Assembly: GCA_018401935.1 (NCBI GenBank)
Contig: JAGYJQ010000010.1
Span: 1 to 64,000, forward strand
Source: Balneolaceae bacterium
Lineage (GTDB): Bacteria > Bacteroidota > Rhodothermia > Balneolales > Balneolaceae
Length of the DNA stretch: 64,000 nt
Reading direction: 5' to 3'
Shown here: positions 44,555 to 53,351 of the stretch, one piece after another
Numbering within the stretch: position 1 is the stretch's first letter
How the letters are laid out: each line of letters starts with the position of its first letter
Translations under genes and position numbers: made by a program
Notes under the pieces: model-generated
Databases searched by the model: none
Seen by the model: only the letters and a program-made list of their open reading frames with translations
Told to the model about the DNA's origin: nothing

Positions 44555-45123
44555 TGCAGCCTCTTATTATACTGCTCGCAGCCCCTAGTGGAACCGGTAA
44601 ATCCACCATGGCTAAGCGATTATTTAATGACTTTCCCCGATTAAAATTCAGTGTATCTGCAACAACTAGAGCACCGCGAGAAGGGGAATTGCATGGGGTT
44701 GATTACTATTTTTTGAGCATGGAATCATTCCAGCAAAAAATAGATGATGAGGACTTTATTGAATGGGAAGAATTTTATGGTGGAACTCGATATGGAACAT
44801 TACGTTCAGAGCTTGTAAAAAATACAGAAAAAGGATATTTTACCCTGCTCGATGTGGATGTAAAAGGCGCCGTACGATTGAAGTCACTATTTAATGAGCG
44901 ATCTTTGGCTTTATTCTTGCGACCACCATCACTCGAGACCTTGGAAGAGCGACTTAGAAATCGCAATACCGATAGTGAATCTTCCCTAAAGCTCCGACTC
45001 GAACGAGCGGAAGAAGAACTTGGGTATGCAGGTCAATTTGATTATATCATAACAAACGATGATTTAGAGCGGGCCTACATCGAACTAAAAGAAGCCGTTC
45101 AAATCTTCATGAATTCATATTAA
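44554..45123 (+). CDS. gmk: Guanylate kinase
   Basis: Gmk converts GMP to GDP. The 189-residue protein has the P-loop APSGTGKSTMAKRL (about residues 10-23), SVSATTRAPREGELHGVDYYF for GMP binding, FIEWEEFYGGTRYGT, LLDVDVKGAVRLK, and a C-terminal helix. Length and order are standard. It is translationally coupled to yicC by a TAATG overlap, and the next gene begins four bases after its stop. Confidence 0.96.
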   Translation: MQPLIILLAAPSGTGKSTMAKRLFNDFPRLKFSVSATTRAPREGELHGVDYYFLSMESFQQKIDDEDFIEWEEFYGGTRYGTLRSELVKNTEKGYFTLLDVDVKGAVRLKSLFNERSLALFLRPPSLETLEERLRNRNTDSESSLKLRLERAEEELGYAGQFDYIITNDDLERAYIELKEAVQIFMNSY

Positions 45124-45127
45124 ATCT

Positions 45128-45418
45128 ATGCCGATTAAAACACTCGATATCGAACATCTCAAAGAAATAACCGGAAATAAGTACGAACTCATGGTTATTT
45201 TGGGTAAACGAGCCCGTCAGATCGCTGCTCAGGAAAAGCTAGAACTAGACGAAAAGCTACAATACTTTGAAGGCTTCGAGGATGACGATGAATTTTCTTT
45301 TAACGAAGAACAAGAGCAAATTTCTAAGGCATTCGAAAAGCTACCTCATGCCACTCGCCGCGCTATCAGCGAGATGGAAGACGACGCAATTTATTACCGC
45401 AGACCTGAAGTAGATTAA
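45128..45418 (+). CDS. rpoZ: RNA polymerase omega-subunit-like protein
   Basis: The 96-residue protein has LKEITGNKYELMVILGKRARQIAAQE (about residues 10-35), which matches the omega pattern 'T-x-N-x-Y-E-x-x-x-x-x-x-x-R-A-R-Q-I'. The rest is acidic and differs from E. coli omega. Its place between gmk and coaBC is where rpoZ lies in many genomes, supporting the call. Confidence 0.85.
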   Translation: MPIKTLDIEHLKEITGNKYELMVILGKRARQIAAQEKLELDEKLQYFEGFEDDDEFSFNEEQEQISKAFEKLPHATRRAISEMEDDAIYYRRPEVD

Positions 45419-45421
45419 CAT

Positions 45422-46669
45422 ATGCTCTCCGGGAAACACATCCTACTAGGAGTGACCGGAGGTATAGCGGCGTATAAAGCGGCGTACTTGGTACGTGCCT
45501 TACAAAAAAAAGGAGCTTTGGTGCGGGTAATTATGACTCCCGCCGCTACCAGGTTTATTGGGGAAGAAACTTTTTCTGCCCTAACGGGTCACGAAGTTGG
45601 GGTACACACCTTTGTGCAAGACGATGCCCACAAGACCTCAACAACTGGTAATGGATCATCTGAGGATGGCACCTCTGAACAAGTCCACAATCCTTGGACA
45701 AGACACATTCAGTGGGGTGAATGGGCCGATTTGTTTGTCATTGCTCCGTGTACGGCCAATACCATTGCAAAAATTACCCACGGCAATTCCGATAATTTAC
45801 TCACCGCTGCTGTACTGGCTTCAAGGGCCCCCCTATTGATCTGCCCTACCATGGATGGGGAAATGATGAATGCCCCAGCTACTGCCCATAATCTAAAGCT
45901 GCTAAAAAGTCGCGGTTTTCATCTTCTAGAACCCGAGGAAGGATACTTGGCCAGCGGGCTCACCGGCAAAGGGCGATTACCCGAGCCCGATGATATTGTA
46001 GCGCACATTGAAACACTATTAGATGCAAAAAAAGGACCTCTTTACGGGAAGAAAGTGGTTGTCACGGCAGGTCCTACCCGTGAACATATTGACCCGGTCC
46101 GGTTTATATCCAACCCAAGTTCGGGTAAAATGGGACTAGCAATGGCAAAAGCAGCACACCGTTTAGGAGGGCTCGTTCATTTGGTGCATGGACCTATTTC
46201 GCTGTCTATTCCAGAGGGCATACACCGCTATGGTGTAATATCCGCTCAGGATATGTTTGAACAAGTAAAAGCACTTCATCCAGCCGATATTTTCATTAAA
46301 GCTGCTGCGGTATCAGATTTCAGGCCCACGACCACACACAATCATAAAGTCAAAAAAACACACAAAGAGTCTCACATCTCCTTAGCGCCTACCCCCGATA
46401 TTTTGAAATGGATTGGGGAGCATAAAAATCCACACACCATAAGCATTGGCTTTGCAATGGAAACCACTGATTTGCTAGAACACGCCAGAGCCAAACGAAC
46501 TAAGAAAAATGCCGACTGGATTGTAGCCAATTATATTGGGACCCAGCAACAAGGCTTCGCAAGTGACTACAACAAAGTGACCTTAGTTGGAGATGGTGTA
46601 GAGGAATCATTCGAAGGACCTAAAGATGACTTGGCTATGAGTTTACTACGAAGTATATTTTTGAGCTAA
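45422..46669 (+). CDS. coaBC: Bifunctional phosphopantothenoylcysteine decarboxylase/ligase
   Basis: This enzyme joins cysteine to phosphopantothenate and decarboxylates the product in CoA synthesis. The 415-residue protein has an N-terminal flavoprotein domain ([19 protein letters not shown], then [12 protein letters not shown] with N, and [13 protein letters not shown] carrying the usual P-x-M-N-x-x-M-like segment in altered form). It has a C-terminal synthetase domain ([27 protein letters not shown]). The substrate loop of the first domain reads M-D-G-E-M-M-N. A Gly/Ser-rich insert lies near residues 66-90. It follows the omega-like gene by three bases. Confidence 0.92.
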   Translation: MLSGKHILLGVTGGIAAYKAAYLVRALQKKGALVRVIMTPAATRFIGEETFSALTGHEVGVHTFVQDDAHKTSTTGNGSSEDGTSEQVHNPWTRHIQWGEWADLFVIAPCTANTIAKITHGNSDNLLTAAVLASRAPLLICPTMDGEMMNAPATAHNLKLLKSRGFHLLEPEEGYLASGLTGKGRLPEPDDIVAHIETLLDAKKGPLYGKKVVVTAGPTREHIDPVRFISNPSSGKMGLAMAKAAHRLGGLVHLVHGPISLSIPEGIHRYGVISAQDMFEQVKALHPADIFIKAAAVSDFRPTTTHNHKVKKTHKESHISLAPTPDILKWIGEHKNPHTISIGFAMETTDLLEHARAKRTKKNADWIVANYIGTQQQGFASDYNKVTLVGDGVEESFEGPKDDLAMSLLRSIFLS

Positions 46670-46679
46670 TCTATCTCTT

Positions 46680-47135
46680 ATGAATAAAAAAGTAGTCCTC
46701 GTTCTTCTCCTTACGTTTGCTTGTCTTAGCACTGCTTATTTACTTATTTCCATACCTGCCACCATTCCCATGCGTATCACATCACAAGAGCACTTGGACG
46801 AATTAATTCAGCAGGGGCTACAGGAACAAGGTATTGCCAACAACCATTATCGAGTCTATACGGCCGTTCAGGATTCCCACTTCACCCGTAAAGTATATCA
46901 AATCGATACCCCTCCAGGCTTTTCAAAGACAACCCTACACTATGAATTACACAGGATGCTGGCAGATTATGGTGTTCAACTACCTGGAAAAGTCCTCTTC
47001 CCTGAACAAGATATACATCTTTATGTTACCGCAAATGGTACCGTACACCGCACCATACGAGTCCGAACCAATCCTGATTTAATCCCTTCCCCAGATTCTA
47101 CCCGTACCAATCAGCCTAACTCATCGGACTTATGA
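46680..47135 (+). CDS. Membrane-anchored or secreted protein of unknown function
   Basis: The 151-residue protein has an N-terminal hydrophobic helix (about residues 5-24). An extracytoplasmic domain of about 110 residues follows, with mixed strands and helices (RKVYQIDTPPGFSKTTLHYELHRMLADYGV) and a Ser/Asn/Pro-rich tail. I recognise no family. It begins ten bases after coaBC and its stop overlaps the lipase start (ATGA). It is thus coupled to a secreted-type or cytoplasmic lipase, perhaps as an envelope partner. Confidence 0.6.
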   Translation: MNKKVVLVLLLTFACLSTAYLLISIPATIPMRITSQEHLDELIQQGLQEQGIANNHYRVYTAVQDSHFTRKVYQIDTPPGFSKTTLHYELHRMLADYGVQLPGKVLFPEQDIHLYVTANGTVHRTIRVRTNPDLIPSPDSTRTNQPNSSDL

Positions 47136-47986
47136 AAGATCGAACGGGGCTACTAAGGCGGTTAGAACTAAAAGAATATCCACAACCCGAAGTTTGGTCC
47201 CTTCGCCACCCCGTGCTTTTGTGCCATGGTTTTGGAGCCATTGGCTCCTTGGTAAAACCCTCCCCATTGCATGACCCTTGCATGTGGATGCGAGAACATG
47301 GTCTTTGGGCCTTTGCCCCCAACATCGTTCCCTATGCCCCCATTGAAGTCCGCGCTCGAAGTTGGGCACGCATCATCACTGAACTTAGCCAGCGACATTC
47401 AATAGCAAAGTTCAACGTAATTGCCCACAGTATGGGCGGGCTAGATATGAGATATGCCCTTGCACATTTAGGCATAGAAGAAAAAGTCGCTTCACTAACC
47501 ACCATTGCCACGCCTCATAAAGGGACCTATCTGGCTGATTTTGTTCGAAGCACTCCAGAAGTGCTATCCGAACGCATTGGAGATATAGTGGACTGGTTTG
47601 CAGATAACGTGTACATCAAAGAGCGTAACGATGCTTTTGGTTCGGTAGAACAATTGACTCGCTCTTATGTGCAAGACCACTTTAATCCAAGCACTCCCGA
47701 TCCTACGAATATTCCACTTTTTTCCTATTCCGCCGCGGTGGGAAAAGGCACCAACGACCCTTTGAATCCCGTCTTTCTGTTCCAAAACAATCTAATCCAC
47801 GAAAAAGAAGGTCCGAACGATTCCTTTGTCTCGGTTGAAAGTGCCCAATGGGGAGAGCATTTAGGAACCATTCGCCTATCCCATTTAAACCAGATTAATG
47901 TTCAGGTAGGAACCAAAGAAGCAAAAAAGAGATATCTAGAATTTTGGACGGGCTTAGTCCAGCACCTTAAAAGTCGCGGGCTCTAA
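47132..47986 (+). CDS. Alpha/beta-hydrolase lipase
   Basis: The 284-residue protein is an alpha/beta hydrolase of the triacylglycerol lipase type. VLLCHGFGAIGS is the oxyanion-hole strand, and the nucleophile elbow is AHSMGG (Ser near residue 105), followed by TTIATPHKGTYLAD. A candidate catalytic Asp lies in GPNDSFVSVESAQWG and a catalytic His in LSHLNQI (near residue 253). No signal peptide is evident, so it may be cytoplasmic or use another route. It is coupled by ATGA to the preceding membrane-anchored protein and is convergent with surE. Confidence 0.85.
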   Translation: MKDRTGLLRRLELKEYPQPEVWSLRHPVLLCHGFGAIGSLVKPSPLHDPCMWMREHGLWAFAPNIVPYAPIEVRARSWARIITELSQRHSIAKFNVIAHSMGGLDMRYALAHLGIEEKVASLTTIATPHKGTYLADFVRSTPEVLSERIGDIVDWFADNVYIKERNDAFGSVEQLTRSYVQDHFNPSTPDPTNIPLFSYSAAVGKGTNDPLNPVFLFQNNLIHEKEGPNDSFVSVESAQWGEHLGTIRLSHLNQINVQVGTKEAKKRYLEFWTGLVQHLKSRGL

Positions 47987-48062
47987 ATAAGTTTTTAAAG
48001 GATGTGAAAAAAAATGAAGCTGCTAGCACGTTAATTTGAGTGGTTCTTAGCAACGCTTATGT

Positions 48063-48836
48063 TCAGGACTCTAAGCTCTTTTTCATTTCGTTGAGCAAGC
48101 CATAATCGGTTAAATCATACTGAATAGGTGTAACTGCAGCATAGCCCTGATTAAGCAACTGTATATCTGCGTCCGGCGAGGTATCCAATAATTCAAATTT
48201 CCCTGTTAACCAGTAATATGGCCGTTCCAATGGGTCTTTGCGCCCTTCATACTCCTCAACATATCGAGAGTCAGCCATTTTCGACCACTTAAGCCCCTTA
48301 AATGGACCAGATGGGGCATTGATATTCAGTGTCACCCCTTTTGGTAGACCTTTTTTTAGTACTTGACTAATCATTAAACGAGCTGCTGCTATGCATCCAC
48401 TTAGGTCTGCGTCACTATCGTAATCCGTACACGAAACGGCGATGGACGGATAGCCTAAGACGGTGCCCTCTGTTGCAGCGCTTACGGTACCAGAATACAA
48501 TAAGTTAATGCCCGCATTGCTCCCATGGTTAATTCCACTCAGCACCAAATCAGGCTTTTCCTCCAAAAGTTGATCATGCGCCAATTTTACACAATCCGCA
48601 GGGGTCCCCGTCACTGAAAAGCCCTCAATATCATCAACCACTTTTATCCGATTCGCTCGTAATGGGTCATGAATGGTAACGGCATGTCCAACCGCACTTT
48701 GCTCTCTATCTGGAGCTACCACCACTACCCGCCCAAACTCTGCGGCCACTCGCGCGAGGGCTTGAATCCCTTTTGAAAAAAATCCATCGTCATTGGAGAC
48801 TAATATATAAGGTGTATTTTTAGGCATATTGCTCAT
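48063..48836 (-). CDS. surE: 5'-nucleotidase SurE
   Basis: SurE is a metal-dependent nucleoside monophosphate phosphatase. The protein has [15 protein letters not shown] with the metal-binding Asp pair, [28 protein letters not shown], and [28 protein letters not shown]. All are standard. Two ATGs fit: 48836 (257 residues, overlapping panB by 17 bases) and 48827 (overlapping by 8). An upstream extension is inside panB and unlikely. It lies directly after panB on the minus strand. Confidence 0.94.
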   Translation of the reverse strand: MSNMPKNTPYILVSNDDGFFSKGIQALARVAAEFGRVVVVAPDREQSAVGHAVTIHDPLRANRIKVVDDIEGFSVTGTPADCVKLAHDQLLEEKPDLVLSGINHGSNAGINLLYSGTVSAATEGTVLGYPSIAVSCTDYDSDADLSGCIAAARLMISQVLKKGLPKGVTLNINAPSGPFKGLKWSKMADSRYVEEYEGRKDPLERPYYWLTGKFELLDTSPDADIQLLNQGYAAVTPIQYDLTDYGLLNEMKKSLES

Positions 48837-49677
48837 TTTCATTGGGGAAATCTTTGTTTTTAACATCTTCAACGTACTGTTGAACCGCTTTAGTCATCAC
48901 CGATTCTACATCGGCATAACGTCGTAAAAAGCGGGGAGAAAAATTCTTATTCATCCCCAACATATCATGCACCACCAATACTTGACCGTCACACTCTTGC
49001 CCGGCTCCTATACCAATAGTGGGTATGTGTAGTTGCTTGGTTACCTGAGCCGCAAGGGCCGATGGGATTTTTTCTAATACTAATGCAAAAACACCCGATT
49101 CTTGTAATTTTTGTGCATCCTCGAGTAACTGATCGGCCTCGGCCTGCTCTTTGGCTCGGACTTTATAGGTGCCAAACTGATAAATAGATTGAGGAGTTAA
49201 ACCCAGATGTCCCATCACCGGAATTCCCGCATCGACAATCTTTTTAACCGTGTCTGTGATCGTACGCCCACCTTCCAGTTTTACGGCATGTGCCCCGGCT
49301 TCCTTCATTAGACGGCCCGCATTTGTAAGGGCCTCTTTTGGGGTAACTTGGTAACTCATAAATGGCATATCGGCAATGACCAATGCCCGATCCACCCCTC
49401 GTACCACGCATTGGGTATGATAAATCATGTGATCCAAGGTAATGGGAACCGTGGTTTCATTTCCTGCCATAACATTCGAAGCGGAATCCCCTACAAGTAC
49501 TACATCAATACCAGCGGCATCAACGATTCGAGCCATGGTGAAATCATAGGCCGTAAGCATAGAAATCTTCTCACCCTTCTGCTTCATTTCAACCACTGTT
49601 TGGGTGGTTACTTTGACCGGATTGGGTATGGAATGTCCGGACGTGGAATCGCCGCTTTTACTTGTTTGAGTGCTCAT
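48820..49677 (-). CDS. panB: 3-methyl-2-oxobutanoate hydroxymethyltransferase
   Basis: PanB makes ketopantoate from 2-ketoisovalerate, linking the ilv pathway to CoA. The 285-residue barrel has [89 protein letters not shown] and [23 protein letters not shown] (in order). It has a short Ser-rich N-terminal extension of about 20 residues. It is followed by surE with a small overlap and preceded by fabZ (17 bases). Confidence 0.96.
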   Translation of the reverse strand: MSTQTSKSGDSTSGHSIPNPVKVTTQTVVEMKQKGEKISMLTAYDFTMARIVDAAGIDVVLVGDSASNVMAGNETTVPITLDHMIYHTQCVVRGVDRALVIADMPFMSYQVTPKEALTNAGRLMKEAGAHAVKLEGGRTITDTVKKIVDAGIPVMGHLGLTPQSIYQFGTYKVRAKEQAEADQLLEDAQKLQESGVFALVLEKIPSALAAQVTKQLHIPTIGIGAGQECDGQVLVVHDMLGMNKNFSPRFLRRYADVESVMTKAVQQYVEDVKNKDFPNENEQYA

Positions 49678-49693
49678 AACGTTAGGGGGTAGA

Positions 49694-50134
49694 TTATTCG
49701 CTTGTTTTCTCGACCAAGGCAGCTGAGGCCTCTAGTTCACAACAAATTTGCCCATCAACCGTAGCTTTACCCTTCATGGTCACAAAATTACGTCGCATAT
49801 TGCCTAACTCAACCTCAAGAATCAACTGATCTCCTGGAACTACTTGGCGGCGAAATTTACAGTTATTAATTCCGGTAAAGACCATTAAACTATGGGCCGG
49901 ATCATCCACTTTTTCGGTCATTAACAAAATAGCTCCAGCTTGCGCCAAAGCCTCTACCTGTAACACCCCAGGCATAATAGGTTGACCTGGAAAGTGACCG
50001 TTAAAAAACTCTTCATTAACCGTAACATTTTTGTAGGCTTTAATAGAATTTTCGGTTTTTTCAACCACTCGATCCACCAATAGAAATGGGTAACGATGGG
50101 GGATAATTTTTTTTATGTCTTCAATAGTCATCAT
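49694..50134 (-). CDS. fabZ: 3-hydroxyacyl-ACP dehydratase FabZ (free-standing)
   Basis: FabZ dehydrates 3-hydroxyacyl-ACP in fatty acid synthesis. The 146-residue hot-dog protein has [45 protein letters not shown] (catalytic His in GHFPG near residue 48) and [18 protein letters not shown]. In many Bacteroidetes FabZ is fused behind LpxC; here it stands alone. The start may be the second ATG at 50131. It lies 21 bases after menG and 17 bases before panB on the minus strand. Confidence 0.94.
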   Translation of the reverse strand: MMTIEDIKKIIPHRYPFLLVDRVVEKTENSIKAYKNVTVNEEFFNGHFPGQPIMPGVLQVEALAQAGAILLMTEKVDDPAHSLMVFTGINNCKFRRQVVPGDQLILEVELGNMRRNFVTMKGKATVDGQICCELEASAALVEKTSE

Positions 50135-50155
50135 GCTCCTCAGTTTTAATAGTAA

Positions 50156-50845
50156 TTAAGCAACAATTCCAATATAAATGTACGATATTCCTCCAGTGAG
50201 TGAAATAGCTTTACGGGATGCAAACTTTTCAGATTCATCCATTAAGCTCAAAAATTTATCGCCTGCAGGAAAAGCCGCACTGGTTTTAGGCAAGTAGGTA
50301 TACGCATCCCGATTCCCACTAAGCCAGCCACCCACTGTCGGCATAATATGCTGGGAATAAAGCTCATAAGGAAATTTCATTAACCCTTTAGGCTGACCAA
50401 ACTCTAAGACAACCACCTTCCCTCCCGGTTTTACTACTCGAGCCATTTCTCGAAGGGCTTGAACAGGGTCATCCACGTTTCGTATACCAAATGAAATACT
50501 CGCCAAATCAAATCGATTATCTTCATAGGGTAAGTCCATGGCATCAGCCACTTCAAAATCAATCTCCAGCCCTTCCTTCTTTGCCTTATCAGGTGCAGGC
50601 TCAATCATTGGAGCACAAAAATCGGTTCCCAATACATACCCTTCTGGTCCAACCGCCTTTTTAAATGCAATAGCTAAATCGCCCGTACCCGTAGCGCAAT
50701 CCAGCACACTTTGCCCTCTAGCAACTCCGGATTCTGCAATCGTCCGGTCCCTCCACACATGATGAATACCAAAAGAAAGTACCGTATTCACCCGATCATA
50801 ATCGGAAGCAATATCGGCAAACATGGAACGTACTTTTTCACTCAT
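50156..50845 (-). CDS. menG: Demethylmenaquinone/ubiquinone methyltransferase (UbiE/MenG family)
   Basis: This SAM-dependent methyltransferase completes menaquinone. The 229-residue protein has MFADIASDYDRVNTVLSFGIHHVWRD (family N-terminus), VLDCATGTGDLAIAF (SAM motif I, about residues 44-58), SISFGIRNVDDPVQALREMARVVKPGG and VLEFGQPKG. The C-terminal SLTGGISYIYIGI is typical. Bacteroidetes respire with menaquinone, and the sdh operon is in the same window, so MenG is the better name. Confidence 0.93.
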   Translation of the reverse strand: MSEKVRSMFADIASDYDRVNTVLSFGIHHVWRDRTIAESGVARGQSVLDCATGTGDLAIAFKKAVGPEGYVLGTDFCAPMIEPAPDKAKKEGLEIDFEVADAMDLPYEDNRFDLASISFGIRNVDDPVQALREMARVVKPGGKVVVLEFGQPKGLMKFPYELYSQHIMPTVGGWLSGNRDAYTYLPKTSAAFPAGDKFLSLMDESEKFASRKAISLTGGISYIYIGIVA

Positions 50846-50936
50846 AAGCTTTTATCTAAGGCCTATTACAGGCGGATTTGTTGATGAATAGACCAACAAT
50901 ATACGTAAAAACTAAGCATCAAGCCCGAAAAGTGCA

Positions 50937-51587
50937 CTAAGCCAAGTGCTTGGTAATATGTAGTTGCAACGGAGTAAATTCCCGTCCATCCCACCCAATT
51001 TCATAAATGGCACCATTGCTATGCTCGATTTCATCCATCTGCTCCAAGCCGTATCCCAACCAAACCGACAATAAAATCCGAATTAATCGTCCGTGCACAA
51101 CCAGCACGACCTTCTCAGGCTTTCTTCCCTCGGACTCACCCCCCCTTAACACCACGTCATGTACATAGCCATTGGCCCGCTCATACACCTGCTCAGGGTG
51201 TTCTCCTTTATGCACAGCTATGTTAGTCTGTCCCGATCTCCACTGCTTCTGTAATTCGCGGAGATAGGGCATGTGATCCGCCACATACGCTCCTTCCAAT
51301 GACCCAAAATCCATTTCATCCAAATGAGAGCTCGAAATAATTTGGAGATTCTGTGCATGAGCCAAAGGCGCGGCAGTCTCTGCTGTACGCTTCAAACTAC
51401 TGCAATACAATCGGTCGATGGTCATCGAGTCCCCCTCAAAATACCGAGCAACCGCTTCTGCCTGCTTTCTTCCTACTTCATTCAGTTCGGCGTCAATACC
51501 CCTACCCTGAAATCTTTGGCTCGCATTGTAATCGGTCTGACCATGTCTTATTAGGTAAAGAATGGTTCTGGTTGATGCATTCTGCAT
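50937..51587 (-). CDS. Histidine phosphatase superfamily protein
   Basis: The 216-residue protein has the catalytic LIRHGQTDYNASQRFQGRG (RHG motif near residue 14), LNEVGRKQAEAVA, CSSLKRTAETA, DEMDFGSLEG, and the second catalytic His in VVLVVHGRLIRILL (near residue 164). This pattern covers alpha-ribazole phosphatases and broad-specificity phosphatases as well as cofactor-dependent mutases. A cobalamin adenosyltransferase occurs in the window, but nothing ties the two. The substrate is not resolvable from sequence. Confidence 0.9.
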   Translation of the reverse strand: MQNASTRTILYLIRHGQTDYNASQRFQGRGIDAELNEVGRKQAEAVARYFEGDSMTIDRLYCSSLKRTAETAAPLAHAQNLQIISSSHLDEMDFGSLEGAYVADHMPYLRELQKQWRSGQTNIAVHKGEHPEQVYERANGYVHDVVLRGGESEGRKPEKVVLVVHGRLIRILLSVWLGYGLEQMDEIEHSNGAIYEIGWDGREFTPLQLHITKHLA

Positions 51588-51604
51588 AGGATAATAGAAT
51601 GGAT

Positions 51605-52276
51605 TTAATTCTTTTTGCGGGTTTTATGATAGTTGGCTATGCGAATAAACTCGTCCTGCATAGCCTTTAGATTACCGGTTAACAAACCCTCTTTATACCC
51701 GTAGCGAATCAACACCATATTAAGTATCCGGTCTGTTATCGCGGTAGTGTCTTCCTTGCTAAAACGAGTATGTAAAAAATGAAAAGCCATAGCAACTAAA
51801 CCTGTTTTAATGAGCAAGAAGCTTCCTACTAATGCGATGATTTCCTGCGAGGATAGCCCCAATTGTCCCCAGCCCTCAGGAGCAATTGAATCATAGGCGA
51901 GACCCCCAATAAAAGCCCCATATAGCAGTGCATCTTCACAAATCCACCGAATAGCTGGATGGGCCCAAGGATAAATGAAAGCCGATAGCTGAGTTCTCCA
52001 GAATACATAAAAGCTCAAGCCCAACACTAAGCTCAATAACTCCGGGAGGGGACTGAATATAAGTATCATAAAAACCAGGACTGGCAATTGCTCTCTACTT
52101 CGGAGCCAATCGTCAGCCACCCGAACTAAGTGCTCCAAAGGAAAACGCTTCAATAACCCAGGAACATAGCGTTCTATGCCCTCCCTAGTCATCGTATACC
52201 AGTTGCCAAAGCTAGTTCGAAAACCGCCCGGCAATTCTACTAATTCCCATCTACCTTTCTTTTTTTGATCCGACAT
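51605..52276 (-). CDS. Membrane protein of unknown function (223 aa)
   Basis: The protein has a hydrophilic N-terminal region of about 65 residues. Hydrophobic segments lie near residues 65-90 (VLVFMILIFSPLPELLSLVLGLSFYVF) and 145-170, with a weaker one near 118-130, and a basic C-terminal tail ends in Lys-Lys-Asn. I do not recognise the family. It starts at ATG 52276, and the 43-bp repeat array lies in its upstream region. It may be co-transcribed with the histidine phosphatase 17 bases downstream. Confidence 0.65.
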   Translation of the reverse strand: MSDQKKKGRWELVELPGGFRTSFGNWYTMTREGIERYVPGLLKRFPLEHLVRVADDWLRSREQLPVLVFMILIFSPLPELLSLVLGLSFYVFWRTQLSAFIYPWAHPAIRWICEDALLYGAFIGGLAYDSIAPEGWGQLGLSSQEIIALVGSFLLIKTGLVAMAFHFLHTRFSKEDTTAITDRILNMVLIRYGYKEGLLTGNLKAMQDEFIRIANYHKTRKKN

Positions 52277-52359
52277 AAACTAAAAATAGCTATTATCATA
52301 CTTAGGTGTTGGGACTTTACAGAGAATTATTCTACCGCATACTGGAATAGCTTGTCACC

Positions 52360-52460
52360 ATTTGATCGAGGCTAGGCAAAAATTGATCGAGCCTATGACA
52401 GAACTTGTCCGAGGCTAGGCAAAAATTGATCGAGACTATGACAGAACTTGTCCGAGGCTA
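52360..52460. repeat. 43-bp tandem repeat, about 2.3 copies, with 21/22-bp half units
   Basis: Copies begin gaggctag at 52368, 52411 and 52454. Each full unit holds two related halves: one with gaggctaggcaaaaattg and one with gagcctatgacagaacttg. The array lies downstream of comF's stop (52489, minus strand) and upstream of the 223-residue membrane protein. There are no unique spacers. Confidence 0.9.
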
Positions 52461-52488
52461 GAGAGAATTTAATCGAAACTGGCACAAA

Positions 52489-53205
52489 CTATGCCATGGC
52501 TAAGGTAATCAGATAGCTTTTTTTAAATCCAATGGACTTTAGAAAACGCCATAAGGCAAAACAAGTAGCGCCTGTGGTATACACATCATCCATAATGAGC
52601 ACAGGCCTGGTAACCCAATCATATACACTTGGACATGCAAGCCTATAGACCCCTTCCATATTCATTCTACGCTCAGATTTACTTATCTGTACTTGATTAA
52701 TCTTAGAAGCCCTGCGCGCTATAACCCCTTCTCGGAGAATAGGAAGCGAGGCCACTACTGCCCAACCCTCAGCTATACTGTAACTTTGATTATATCCCCT
52801 GGAATTCCTTCTCTTCTCAGAAAGAGGTACCGGCACCACAAGTGGGCGTTCTGAGATAAGTTCTTCGTATTTATATGGATGAGCTTGTCGAAACAAATCT
52901 GCTGCTGCCCTGCCCAAATCTACCCCAATATCATACGCTGCTTTATGCTTTAATTGATGTATTAAGCGCTGTATCAAATGGGCTTCATCGTATTTCCAAC
53001 AGGCAACCTGCCATTCGATTCCTTCAGGATACATTCCCTTTTTGGGTTCTGGGTAAATCCTAGGTAACTCACTAAGAATACAGTACCTGCATATCTTCTT
53101 AGCGGGACCTAAAAGTCGAATTCCACAATTCTGGCAGTATACTGGAAAAGCCCAGAGGTTCTTTTTCCCAAGGGGTTCATGCGTCGATTTTATGCTAGTG
53201 AACAT
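52489..53205 (-). CDS. comF: ComF-family phosphoribosyltransferase-like protein
   Basis: The 238-residue protein has an N-terminal zinc-finger-like pair (YCQNCGIRLLG ... ICRYC) and then the ComF phosphoribosyltransferase domain. This has YDEAHLIQRLIHQLKHKAAYDIG, LVVPVPLSEKRRNSRGYNQSYSIAEG, and the PRPP-binding loop VLIMDDVYTTGATCFAL (near residues 200-216). ComF is required for DNA uptake in naturally competent bacteria, though it is widespread elsewhere. A TTG at 53226 is an alternative start; ATG 53205 is preferred. Confidence 0.9.
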   Translation of the reverse strand: MFTSIKSTHEPLGKKNLWAFPVYCQNCGIRLLGPAKKICRYCILSELPRIYPEPKKGMYPEGIEWQVACWKYDEAHLIQRLIHQLKHKAAYDIGVDLGRAAADLFRQAHPYKYEELISERPLVVPVPLSEKRRNSRGYNQSYSIAEGWAVVASLPILREGVIARRASKINQVQISKSERRMNMEGVYRLACPSVYDWVTRPVLIMDDVYTTGATCFALWRFLKSIGFKKSYLITLAMA

Positions 53206-53351
53206 AGATAGGTCTAAGAGGTACAAAAATAGATTCGTAGATTATTTTTTGGTCGCTAATTCCCCTAAATTACAGAAGTTGCTCTGATGGTTGTATATGA
53301 GATGTAGCACCTTTTTAGAGCACTCAGATAAGAAATCATTACAATTATATT

